Of a stretch of DNA of 34,497 nt, positions 21,899-29,365 are shown in pieces. The stretch's first letter is position 1. Every line of letters starts with the position of its first letter. Below the pieces are notes generated by a model. It ran no database searches. It saw only the letters and a program-made list of their open reading frames with translations, and was not told the DNA's origin. The position numbers and the translations under genes were made by a program. This DNA comes from Solirubrobacter sp035555675 (lineage in GTDB: Bacteria; Actinomycetota; Thermoleophilia; Solirubrobacterales; Solirubrobacteraceae): NCBI GenBank assembly GCA_035555675.1, contig DATMGH010000210.1, positions 1 to 34,497 of the forward strand, read 5' to 3'.

Positions 21899-23182
21899 AT
21901 GCTCAAGCACGTCGCACTCGCCGCCTCCGCCCTCGCGCTGCTCGCCGCCGGCGCTGCGTCCGCGCAGGCGGCCTGGCAGCCGGAGGCGATCCCCGGCACG
22001 ACCGGCGCGCTGGCGCTCAATAGCTTCGGCTTCGACCGCCAGGGGACCGCGTCGCTGGTCTTCGAGGCGTTCGACCAGCCGCAGCGGTTCACGGGCACCG
22101 CGACCAGGGCGGCCGGGGACGGGACGTGGACGCGCGGCGCGAACATCCCCGGCATCGGCTGGGCGGGCGCGGAGGTGCAGCTGTACGCGAGCACGCGCGC
22201 GCTGCTGGTCACGCGCCAGGTCAGGTCCTTCGGTCGCTTCAACCGCGCCAACTTCCGGCTCGTCTACGCGTTGGGGCGGACGAGCGGCGGCTTCGGCACC
22301 TACCGCCAGATCGCGTCCAGCGCCAACGTTCCGGCGTCGGCCGTGAACCCCGCCGGGGACGCGCTCGTCGCCTACACGCCCCAGAACGGCACCGCGGTGC
22401 GCGTGAGCGAGCGCCGGGCGGGCGGGCGCTTCGGCACGCCGCGCATCCTCAGCTCCGGGGGCGCGCTCTCGCCGGCCGTCGCGGTCGACGCGCGCGGCGA
22501 CCGCGTGGTGGCCTGGTTCCGCGGCAACCGGGTCGAGGCGCGCGTGAAGCTGGCCGGCCACAACTGGGGGTCGGTGCTGACCGCGGCGCGGCTCACGCGC
22601 ACCCCGAACGCGTCGCTGCGGGCGCTGATGACGTCCGACGGCCGCGCCGTGCTCGCCTGGCAGACGCTGGACATCCGCGAGGGCCATCCGAGCCAGGTCG
22701 CGGCGGGCGTCGCGCTGCGTCCCCGCAACGCCGGCTGGCGCGGCGCGCTGCTCGAGCAGTCGACGCTGGGCGCGCAGGCGCAGCCCGGCGACGCGGACGC
22801 GATCCCGCTGGTCGACACGCGCGGCGACGTCCACGTCGTCTGGACGGGGCGCTGGCAGGAGGGCACCGGCGTGCGGATCGCGCAGGTCACCAACGCGGCC
22901 CGCATCCACGGTCCCGACCTGCTCTCCGCCGAAGACCAGTCCGCGACGCTCGACGACGCCGCGGCCGGTCCGCAGAACCAGATCGCCGTGACCTACTTCG
23001 CCGCCAACGGCACCTGGGTGAACACGGGCGCCGGCGCGCCGGTGCCGCTCACGCCCGCGGGGGAGACCGCGATCGCCGGCAGCCGCGTCGCGTTCTCGCC
23101 CCAGACCGCCCAACCCCTCGTCGTGCGCCCGTTCGTCAGCGGCTCCCAAGGCGCCCTCGTCGCCTCCGCCCCCATCCCCTAA
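21899..23182 (+). CDS. Secreted protein of unknown function
   Basis: I do not recognise this 427-residue protein beyond a likely repeated beta structure. It has a Lys-containing N-terminus and a signal peptide (about 1-24, ending ASAQA). Segments of the type G-D-A-L-V-A-Y, G-D-R-V-V-A-W, G-R-A-V-L-A-W-Q and G-D-V-H-V-V-W recur at roughly 60-residue spacing, which suggests a beta-propeller. No catalytic motif or anchor is visible. The ATG at 21899 has GAGGG (21890-21894) just upstream. It follows the agmatinase gene by 65 bp. Its TAA (23180-23182) is part of the palindromic repeat. Confidence 0.72.
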   Translation: MLKHVALAASALALLAAGAASAQAAWQPEAIPGTTGALALNSFGFDRQGTASLVFEAFDQPQRFTGTATRAAGDGTWTRGANIPGIGWAGAEVQLYASTRALLVTRQVRSFGRFNRANFRLVYALGRTSGGFGTYRQIASSANVPASAVNPAGDALVAYTPQNGTAVRVSERRAGGRFGTPRILSSGGALSPAVAVDARGDRVVAWFRGNRVEARVKLAGHNWGSVLTAARLTRTPNASLRALMTSDGRAVLAWQTLDIREGHPSQVAAGVALRPRNAGWRGALLEQSTLGAQAQPGDADAIPLVDTRGDVHVVWTGRWQEGTGVRIAQVTNAARIHGPDLLSAEDQSATLDDAAAGPQNQIAVTYFAANGTWVNTGAGAPVPLTPAGETAIAGSRVAFSPQTAQPLVVRPFVSGSQGALVASAPIP

Positions 23183-23213
23183 ACCCCACTTAAAGGGGCC
23201 AGACCCCTTTAGG
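23179..23213. repeat. Dispersed palindromic repeat, left arm of an inverted pair (copy 2)
   Basis: 35 bp containing the near-palindrome TTAAAGGGGCCAGACCCCTTTA. It starts at the stop codon of the secreted-protein gene. It matches copy 1 (15021) over about 38 bp, including TAAAnCCCnC and GGTTTG flanks, and is 33/35 identical to the reverse complement of 23266-23300. Confidence 0.75.
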
Positions 23214-23265
23214 TTTGGAGTCCCGCTCGTGGGCCGGTTCGCGCGTGGCCTGGATCTAAAGTTGC

Positions 23266-23300
23266 CCTAAAGGGGCCAGGCCCCTTTAAGTGGGGTTTAG
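23266..23300. repeat. Dispersed palindromic repeat, right arm of the inverted pair (copy 3)
   Basis: 35 bp, reverse complement of 23179-23213 with two mismatches in the loop region. It contains CCTAAAGGGGCC-A-GGCCCCTTTAAG. The stop TAA of the convergent ALDH-like gene (23299-23297) is inside it. The pair encloses 52 bp (23214-23265) with no ORF. Bidirectional terminator or MITE/BIME-like element. Confidence 0.75.
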
Positions 23301-24214
23301 GTGTCGACGGGGTGCCAGGCGGTCTTGAGCTCAAGGACCGCTTCGAGGCGGGTGAGGGGGTCGGTGTCCGGGCGGGGGCGGGAGACGCGCTTGACGGTCT
23401 CGGCGGCCAGCTCGTCGATCGTGGCGGCGATCGACGGGTCGCCGGACGCGTCCACGATCGCGTTCACGTCCCGGTGCCCGCACAGCGGCGCCAGCAGCTC
23501 GTCGAGCCGCCCGCTCAGGAGGTTGAGCGCGCCGCCCGGGATGTCCGAGACGCCCGCGATCTCGCCGAGATCGAGCGGGCGCAGCGGCGATGTGCGCGAG
23601 ACGAGCGCCACGACCGTGTTGCCCGCGGCCAGGCACGGCGCGACCTCCCGCACCAGCCCGAGCACGTCCGGCGCGTCCGGCGCCAGCACGGCGACGACCC
23701 CGGTCGGCTCCGGCAGCGAGAACGAGAGATGCGGCCCCGCGACCGGGTTCACGCCGCCCAGCACCGCTCCCAGCTTGTCCGTCCAGCCCGCGTAGTGGAC
23801 GAGCAGGTCGACCGCCGCGCCGAGCTCGTCCGCGGCGGCGTCGGCCCGCGCGCCGCCGGCGCCCGTGTGCTCGCCGCGCGCGCCGCCCGCCCGGGCGCCG
23901 CCGGCGTCCGCGTGCTCACCGCCGCCGGCGTCCGCGTGCTCGCCGCGCGCGCCGTCCGCCCGCGCGAGCTCGCCCGCACGCGACTCGAGCGCCTCCGCGA
24001 ACCGGTACAGCACCTGCCCGCGGTTGTAGGCGGTCCGCGCCGACCACCCCGCGAACGCGCCCCGCGCCGCCTTGACCGCATCACGGACGTCCTTGCGCGA
24101 CCCCCGCGGCACGTTCACGCCCCCGACCGCGTCGCTGCGTCCCGACTCCGAGCGCACGAACGCGCCTCCCACGTAGAGCTTGTACGTCTTGGCGACCGCC
24201 CGGCGCGGCCGCAT
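23297..24214 (-). CDS. Short aldehyde-dehydrogenase-like protein lacking the catalytic domain
   Basis: This 305-residue protein aligns by eye to the N-terminal part of ALDHs (KLYVGGAFVRSESGRS at 11-26, WSARTAYNRGQVLYRFAEAL at 57-76, then the coenzyme domain to AETVKRV). The catalytic Cys domain is absent, and the PWN Asn is replaced (VLAPDAPD). It ends in a distinct tail, LEAVLELKTAWHPVD. Residues 89-121 are a Gly/Ala/His repeat (GEHADAGG type) from three 21-bp DNA repeats (23852-23941). The ATG (24214) overlaps the TGA of the full ALDH gene by one base (TGATG), so it is coupled. It may be a structural partner of that ALDH or a decayed duplicate. The smooth ending and preserved coupling favour a functional non-catalytic protein. 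Confidence 0.7.
   Translation of the reverse strand: MRPRRAVAKTYKLYVGGAFVRSESGRSDAVGGVNVPRGSRKDVRDAVKAARGAFAGWSARTAYNRGQVLYRFAEALESRAGELARADGARGEHADAGGGEHADAGGARAGGARGEHTGAGGARADAAADELGAAVDLLVHYAGWTDKLGAVLGGVNPVAGPHLSFSLPEPTGVVAVLAPDAPDVLGLVREVAPCLAAGNTVVALVSRTSPLRPLDLGEIAGVSDIPGGALNLLSGRLDELLAPLCGHRDVNAIVDASGDPSIAATIDELAAETVKRVSRPRPDTDPLTRLEAVLELKTAWHPVDT
23852..23941. repeat. Three 21-bp repeats inside the short ALDH gene
   Basis: GCCGCCGGCGyCCGyGTGCTC occurs at 23852-23872, 23897-23917 and 23921-23941, in frame and coding the GEHADAGG-type insert. The second and third copies are identical. Confidence 0.7.
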
Positions 24215-25665
24215 CACACCGTCAGCCTCACGTACGGCAGCAGCCCGGCCGGCCCGCCCTCGCGCCCGAACCCGCTCTCCTTGTAGCCCCCGAACGCGGC
24301 CGTCGGATCGAACCGGTTGTACGTGTTCTGCCAGACCACGCCGGCCCGCAGCTCCCGCGCCACCGAGAACGCCTGCGCGCCGTTGTTCGTCCAGACGCCC
24401 GCGGCCAGCCCGTACGCCGAGTTGTTCGCCCGCTCGATCGCCTCGCGCGGCGTGCGGAACGTCATCACCGACACGACCGGGCCGAAGATCTCCTCGACCG
24501 CGATCCGGTGCGCCGGCGCGACATCGAGGAACAGCGTCGGCGGGAACCAGTACCCGGCGTCCGGCAGCGCGCACGAGATCGACCGCCGCTCCGCCCCCTC
24601 GCGCGAGCCCGCCGCCACCAGCGATGTGATCCGCTCCAGCTGCGCCGCCGAGTTGATCGCCCCGACGTCGGTGTTCTTGTCCAGCGGATCGCCCACCCGC
24701 AGGCGCTCCATCCGCGCCCACAGCTTGCGCACGACCTCCTCGGCGACGCTCTCCTGCACCAGCAGCCGCGACCCCGCGCAGCAGACGTGCCCCTGGTTGA
24801 AGAAGATCCCGTCCACGATCCCTTCGACCGCCTGGTCGATCGCCGCGTCCTCGAAGACGATGTTGGCCGACTTGCCCCCGAGCTCGAGCGTCAACGCCAC
24901 GTCGGTCCCGGCCAACGCGCACGCGATCTCCTTGCCGACCGCGGTCGACCCGGTGAACGCGACCTTGTCGACCTCCGCGCGCACCAGCGCGGCTCCCGCC
25001 GCCCCGTCGCCGGTCACCACGTTGACCACGCCCGGCGGCAGCTCGGCCTCCTCGCAGATCGACGCCAGCAGCAGCGCGGTCAGCGGCGTCGTCTCCGCCG
25101 GCTTCAACACCGCCGTGTTCCCGCACGCGAGCGCCGGCGCGAGCTTCCACGCCGCCATCAGCAGCGGGAAGTTCCACGGGATGATCTGCCCGACCACGCC
25201 GCGCGGCGCAAAGGAACGGCCCCCGAGCGCGTAGGACAGCTTGTCCGCCCACCCGGCGTAGGAGAAGAAGTGCGCGGCCGCCAGCGGCACGTCCACGTCG
25301 CGCGACTCCCGGATCGGCTTGCCGCCGTCCAAGGACTCGACCACGGCCAGCTCGCGCGCCCGCTCCTGGATCAGTCGCGCGATCCGGAAGACGTACTTCC
25401 CGCGCTCCAGCGGCGCCAGCGCCGCCCACCCGGGCGCGGCCGCGCGCGCCGCCGCCACCGCCGCCGCGACCTCCGAAGCCGAGGCGGACCCGACTTCGGC
25501 CAGCGGCTCCTCGGTCGCCGGGTTGATCGTCGCGACCCGCCGCGCCGGCGCGACCCACTCGCCGCCGATGAACAGGTCGTAGGACGACCGCAGCGACGCC
25601 GCGTCGCGCGCCTCCGGCGCCGGCGCGTAGTCCCACTGCAGCGCTGCCCGCGTCACGGTGGCCAT
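24214..25665 (-). CDS. Aldehyde dehydrogenase, NAD(P)-dependent
   Basis: This 483-residue ALDH has a complete active site: PWNFP (Asn164), LELGGKSANIV (Glu261) and GHVCCAGSR (catalytic Cys295). FTGSTAVGKEIA and EEIFGPVVSVMTF are further family signatures. It would oxidise an aldehyde to an acid. Sitting just after deoC, its natural substrate is probably the acetaldehyde released from deoxyribose-5-phosphate (inference). The ATG at 25665 has AAGGAG six bases upstream, and the deoC TGA is 2 bp away. The downstream short ALDH gene overlaps its stop codon. Confidence 0.9.
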   Translation of the reverse strand: MATVTRAALQWDYAPAPEARDAASLRSSYDLFIGGEWVAPARRVATINPATEEPLAEVGSASASEVAAAVAAARAAAPGWAALAPLERGKYVFRIARLIQERARELAVVESLDGGKPIRESRDVDVPLAAAHFFSYAGWADKLSYALGGRSFAPRGVVGQIIPWNFPLLMAAWKLAPALACGNTAVLKPAETTPLTALLLASICEEAELPPGVVNVVTGDGAAGAALVRAEVDKVAFTGSTAVGKEIACALAGTDVALTLELGGKSANIVFEDAAIDQAVEGIVDGIFFNQGHVCCAGSRLLVQESVAEEVVRKLWARMERLRVGDPLDKNTDVGAINSAAQLERITSLVAAGSREGAERRSISCALPDAGYWFPPTLFLDVAPAHRIAVEEIFGPVVSVMTFRTPREAIERANNSAYGLAAGVWTNNGAQAFSVARELRAGVVWQNTYNRFDPTAAFGGYKESGFGREGGPAGLLPYVRLTV

Positions 25666-25667
25666 CG

Positions 25668-26546
25668 TCACTCCTTCGAGAAGTCCTCGGCGCGGCCGTA
25701 GTGGCCGCCGTCCAGCTTGGCGTACTGCAGCAGCAGGTCGTTGAGCAGCGACGAAGCGCCGATCCGGAACCGCGAAGGCGTCAGCCACTCGTCGCCCAGC
25801 GTCTCCTTGACCAGCACCAGCAGCCCCAGCGCCGCCTTGGTGGTCGAGACGCCGCCCGCCGCCTTCACTCCGACCACGCGGCCGGTCCGCCAGAGGTGGT
25901 CGCGCACGACCTCGAGCATCACCAGCACGACGCCCGGCGTCGCCCCCGAGGCCGCCTTGCCGGTCGACGTCTTGATCACGTCCGCGCCGGCCGCGATCGC
26001 CAGCTCGGCCGCGTGCCGGACGTGCGCGTAGGTCGGCAGCTCCGCGGTCTCCAGGATCACCTTCAGGTGCGCGTCCCCGCAGGCCTCCTTGACCGCCGAG
26101 ATCTCGCGCGCCACGCGCGCGTCGTCACCCGCGAGATACGCGTCGCGGGAGATCACCATGTCGATCTCCGCCGCCCCCGCCGCGACCGCCTCGCGCGTCT
26201 CCAGCACCTTGACGTCCAGCGAGGTCTGCCCGCTCGGGAACCCGGTCGCGACCGAGGCGACCGCCACGCCCGTGCCCGTGACCGCCTCGACCGCGACCCC
26301 CACCAGCGCGGGATACACGCACACGGCCGCGACCGGCGCAAGCCCGAGCCCCGGCGCCACCGCCTTCGCGCACAGATTGCGCACCTTCCCGGGCGTGTCC
26401 GCGCCCTCCAGCGTCGTGAGGTCGATCATCGACGCCGCCAGCCGGATGCCCTGCCGCTTGGCCGTCGTCTTGATCGAGCGCCGCCCCAGGGCCGCGGCGC
26501 GCTCGTCGACCCCGACCCGGTTGACGGGTGTCAGGACACGACTCAT
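25668..26546 (-). CDS. deoC: Deoxyribose-phosphate aldolase
   Basis: This 292-residue class I aldolase cleaves 2-deoxyribose-5-phosphate to glyceraldehyde-3-phosphate and acetaldehyde in nucleoside catabolism. The Schiff-base Lys192 lies in IKTSTGK, the second Lys228 in GVKAAGGVST and Asp129 in AEIDMVI. SVATGFPSGQT (98-108) is also typical. The N-terminal extension (about 35 residues before MIDLTTLEG) matches the longer actinobacterial form. The ATG at 26546 has no ribosome site; GACACT (26558-26553, minus strand) six bases upstream may be the -10 box. First gene of the deoC-ALDH-ALDH-like operon, divergent from the polymerase gene by 39 bp. Confidence 0.95.
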   Translation of the reverse strand: MSRVLTPVNRVGVDERAAALGRRSIKTTAKRQGIRLAASMIDLTTLEGADTPGKVRNLCAKAVAPGLGLAPVAAVCVYPALVGVAVEAVTGTGVAVASVATGFPSGQTSLDVKVLETREAVAAGAAEIDMVISRDAYLAGDDARVAREISAVKEACGDAHLKVILETAELPTYAHVRHAAELAIAAGADVIKTSTGKAASGATPGVVLVMLEVVRDHLWRTGRVVGVKAAGGVSTTKAALGLLVLVKETLGDEWLTPSRFRIGASSLLNDLLLQYAKLDGGHYGRAEDFSKE

Positions 26547-26570
26547 GCAGGCAGTGTCGCACGGGTCGCT

Positions 26571-26576
26571 TACCCT
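26571..26576 (+). promoter_or_regulatory. -10 box TACCCT before the polymerase operon
   Basis: TACCCT ends 9 nt before ATG 26586, and no ribosome site lies between. It would drive the four-gene operon through the UBP zinc-finger gene. Confidence 0.45.
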
Positions 26577-26585
26577 CAGCTGCGG

Positions 26586-27710
26586 ATGCCCAAGAGCGAG
26601 TACACGATGCTCGAGGTCGCGGGCCGAGAGGTCCGGCTCTCGAACCCCGGCAAGGTCTACTTCCCCAAGCCCGGCTGGACCAAGCTCGACCTGGTCGAGT
26701 ACTACCTGGCCGCGGCGGACGCCGTCCTCGTCCACCTGCGCGAGCGCCCGACCGTCATGAAGCGCTTCGTGAACGGGATCACCGAGGACCCGATCTGGCA
26801 GAAGCGGGTGCCGAAGAACATCCCGGACTGGCTGCAGACCGCGACGGTCGCGTTCCCCTCCGGGCGCACCGCCGAGGAGCTGGTCGCCAACGACGAGGCG
26901 CACCTGGCGTGGGCGGTCAACCTCGGCGTGATCGACTTCAACCCGCACCCGGTCCGGCGGGACGACCTCGACCATCCGGACGAGCTGCGCGTCGACCTCG
27001 ACCCGACGCCGGACGTCGGCTGGGACGAGGTCCGCAGGACCGCGCTGGTGGTGAACGAGGTCCTGCGCGACCACGGCCTGCGCGGCTACCCGAAGACCAG
27101 CGGCTCCAAGGGCATCCACGTCAACGTGCGCATCGAGCCGATCCACGACTACATCGAGGTCCGCCGCGCGGCGCTCGCGCTGGCCCGCGAGGTGGAGCGC
27201 CGCGCGCCCGACCTGGCGACCAGCAAGTGGTGGAAGGAAGAGCGCCACGGCGTCTTCGTCGACTACAACCAGAACGCGCGCGACCGCACCGTCGCGTCCT
27301 GCTACTCGGTCCGCCCGACGCCGGACGCGCGCGTGTCCTGCGCGCTTGCCTGGGACGAGGTCGCGGACGCCGAACCGGGCGACTTCCGGATCGACACCGT
27401 GCCCGCCCGCCTGCAACAGACCGACCCCGCCGCGGACATCGACCTCGAGCCCGGCTCCCTCGACGGGCTGCTGGACCTCGCCCGCCGCGACGAGGAGGGC
27501 GGGCTCGGCGACGCGCCCTGGCCGCCGCACTTCCCCAAGCAGCGCGGGGAGCCGCCGCGCGTGCAGCCGTCGCGGGCCAAGCAGCGCGGCCGCGCCGGCG
27601 ACCCGCAGCCGGGCGGCCCGCCGCCCGGCGTCTCACTCGGCGACTCCCAGCGCGGGTTCGGCTCCAAGCCGCGCACCGGCCAGGGGTACGATGCCGACTG
27701 GGAGCAATGA
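26586..27710 (+). CDS. Stand-alone LigD-type DNA polymerase/primase (PolDom)
   Basis: This 374-residue protein is an archaeo-eukaryotic-primase-type polymerase like the LigD polymerase domain, which fills ends in bacterial non-homologous end joining. Metal and nucleotide motifs are RVDLDPTP (Asp137, Asp139), TSGSKGIHV (171-179) and HGVFVDYNQN (third Asp, 226). The early segment RLSNPGKVYFPKPGWTKLDLVEYY is characteristic. Ligase and phosphoesterase domains are absent. A Pro/Gly/Arg-rich tail (about 318-374) may contact DNA. No Ku or ligase gene lies within the window. The stop overlaps the next gene's ATG (ATGA), so it is translationally coupled to a redox/two-component module. Confidence 0.9.
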   Translation: MPKSEYTMLEVAGREVRLSNPGKVYFPKPGWTKLDLVEYYLAAADAVLVHLRERPTVMKRFVNGITEDPIWQKRVPKNIPDWLQTATVAFPSGRTAEELVANDEAHLAWAVNLGVIDFNPHPVRRDDLDHPDELRVDLDPTPDVGWDEVRRTALVVNEVLRDHGLRGYPKTSGSKGIHVNVRIEPIHDYIEVRRAALALAREVERRAPDLATSKWWKEERHGVFVDYNQNARDRTVASCYSVRPTPDARVSCALAWDEVADAEPGDFRIDTVPARLQQTDPAADIDLEPGSLDGLLDLARRDEEGGLGDAPWPPHFPKQRGEPPRVQPSRAKQRGRAGDPQPGGPPPGVSLGDSQRGFGSKPRTGQGYDADWEQ

Positions 27711-29365
27711 CCGCACCCGAGCCGCGCCGCCGCCGTCCCGCGATCGTCGCCGTCGACGACGAGCCGGCGGTGCTGGCCGCGGTCGCGCGTGACCTGCGGC
27801 GGCGGTTCGGGGAGCACTATCGGATCGTGCGCGCCACCTCCGGCGACGAGGCGCTCGGCGCGCTACGCGAGCTCGTCGCCCGCGGCGAGCAGGTCGCGCT
27901 GCTGGTCGCCGACCAGCGCATGCCGGGCCTGTCCGGCACCGAGTACCTCGTCCAGGCGCGCCAGCTGGTGCCGGACGCCAAGCGCGTGCTGCTGACCGCC
28001 TACGCCGACACCGAGGCGGCGATCCAGGCGATCAACGAGGTCGACCTCGACTACTACCTGCTCAAGCCCTGGGACCCGCCGGAGGAGCAGCTGTACCCGG
28101 TCGTCGAGGACCTCCTGACCACGTGGGAGGCGGGCGCCGCGCTGGAGGCGGGCGGCGTGCGCGTCGTCGGCCACCGCTTCAGCCGCGACTCGCACGACCT
28201 GCGCGACTTCCTGGCCCGCAACCGCGTGCCGATGCGCTGGCTGGACGTCGAGCGCGACGCCGAGGCGCGCGAGCTGCTGACCGTCGCCGACGTCGGCGCC
28301 GAGCGCCTGCCGGTCGCGCTGCTGGAGGACGGGACGGTGCTCGAGCGGCCGTCGATCCTGGAGCTCGCCGAGCGGCTCGGCGTGAGCGCCGCGCCCGCGT
28401 CCGAGCACTACGACCTGGCGATCGTCGGCGGCGGGCCGGCCGGGCTGGCGGCCGCCGTCTACGGCGCGTCGGAGGGCCTGAAGACCGTGATGGTCGAACG
28501 CGAGGCGCCCGGCGGCCAGGCCGGCACGTCCTCGCGGATCGAGAACTACCTGGGGTTCCCGAACGGGCTGTCGGGCTCCGACCTCGCGCGCCGCGCGACC
28601 GACCAGGCGCGCCGGCTCGGCGCGGAGCTGCTCGCGGTGCAGGACGCGACCGCGCTGCGCGTCGAGGGCGCGGGCCGGATCGTCGAGCTGTCCGGCGGCG
28701 GCCAGCTGAGCGCCAACTGCGTGCTGGTCGCGTCCGGCGTCTCCTACAACCAGCTGACCGCCCCCGGCTTCGACAGCTTCACCGGCCGCGGCGTCTACTA
28801 CGGCGCCGCGCTGACCGAGGCCCGCTCCTGCTCGGATCAGCACGTCGTGATCATCGGCGGCGCGAACTCGGCCGGGCAGGCCGCGGTCTACTTCGCCGGC
28901 TACGCGCGCCGGGTCACGATGCTGGTGCGCGGGGACTCGCTGGCGAGGTCGATGTCGCACTACCTGATCGAGCAGATCGCGCAGCTCGGCAACGTCGACG
29001 TGCGCACCCGGGCGCAAGCGGTCGCGGCCGCCGGCAACACGCACCTGGAGACGCTGCGGATCCGCGAGCCCGACGGCGAGCGCGAGGAGGCGGTCGACGC
29101 CGCGTTCGTGTTCATCGGCGCCGCGCCGCGGACGGGCTGGCTCGAAGGCGTCGTCGCCCGCGACGAGCGCGGGTTCATCCTCGCCGGCGCGGACGCGAAG
29201 GCCGCGGGCTTCCCGCTCAGGCGCGACCCGTACCTGCTGGAGACCACGGTCCCGGGCGTGTTCGTCGCCGGCGACGTGCGCGCGCGCTCGATCAAGCGCG
29301 TGGCGAGTGCGGTGGGCGAGGGCTCGATGGCCGTCTCGCTGATCCACGAGTACCTGGCCGAATGA
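27707..29365 (+). CDS. Response regulator fused to glutaredoxin-like and TrxR-like flavoprotein domains
   Basis: This 552-residue fusion has an intact receiver (VDDEP 16-20, phosphoacceptor Asp69 in VADQRMPG, Thr97, Lys120 in LKPWD). A thioredoxin-fold segment (about 151-228) resembles glutaredoxin but has SRDS where CPYC would be. A TrxR-like flavoprotein (about 236-552) carries FAD motif GGGPAG (241-246), PGGQAGTSSRIENYLGFP, NAD(P) motif GGANSAGQAA (384-393) and FVAGDVR. The redox CATC of TrxR is replaced by GAAL (366-369), so disulfide reduction is unlikely despite the family label. I infer a flavin- or NAD(P)H-linked signalling role controlled by phosphorylation from the kinase encoded next. 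The gene has ATGA overlaps on both sides. Confidence 0.88.
   Translation: MTAPEPRRRRPAIVAVDDEPAVLAAVARDLRRRFGEHYRIVRATSGDEALGALRELVARGEQVALLVADQRMPGLSGTEYLVQARQLVPDAKRVLLTAYADTEAAIQAINEVDLDYYLLKPWDPPEEQLYPVVEDLLTTWEAGAALEAGGVRVVGHRFSRDSHDLRDFLARNRVPMRWLDVERDAEARELLTVADVGAERLPVALLEDGTVLERPSILELAERLGVSAAPASEHYDLAIVGGGPAGLAAAVYGASEGLKTVMVEREAPGGQAGTSSRIENYLGFPNGLSGSDLARRATDQARRLGAELLAVQDATALRVEGAGRIVELSGGGQLSANCVLVASGVSYNQLTAPGFDSFTGRGVYYGAALTEARSCSDQHVVIIGGANSAGQAAVYFAGYARRVTMLVRGDSLARSMSHYLIEQIAQLGNVDVRTRAQAVAAAGNTHLETLRIREPDGEREEAVDAAFVFIGAAPRTGWLEGVVARDERGFILAGADAKAAGFPLRRDPYLLETTVPGVFVAGDVRARSIKRVASAVGEGSMAVSLIHEYLAE

Noticed and set aside
23852..23966. CRISPR-like spaced repeats
   Set aside because: Three 21-bp GC-rich repeats are in frame in a coding region with spacers of 24 and 3 bp and no cas genes; this is a coding tandem repeat.
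23297..24214. Frameshifted or pseudogene ALDH
   Set aside because: No ALDH catalytic-domain sequence follows in any frame before the palindrome and the opposite gene; the frame is open throughout and coupled to the upstream gene, so a short real protein is preferred.
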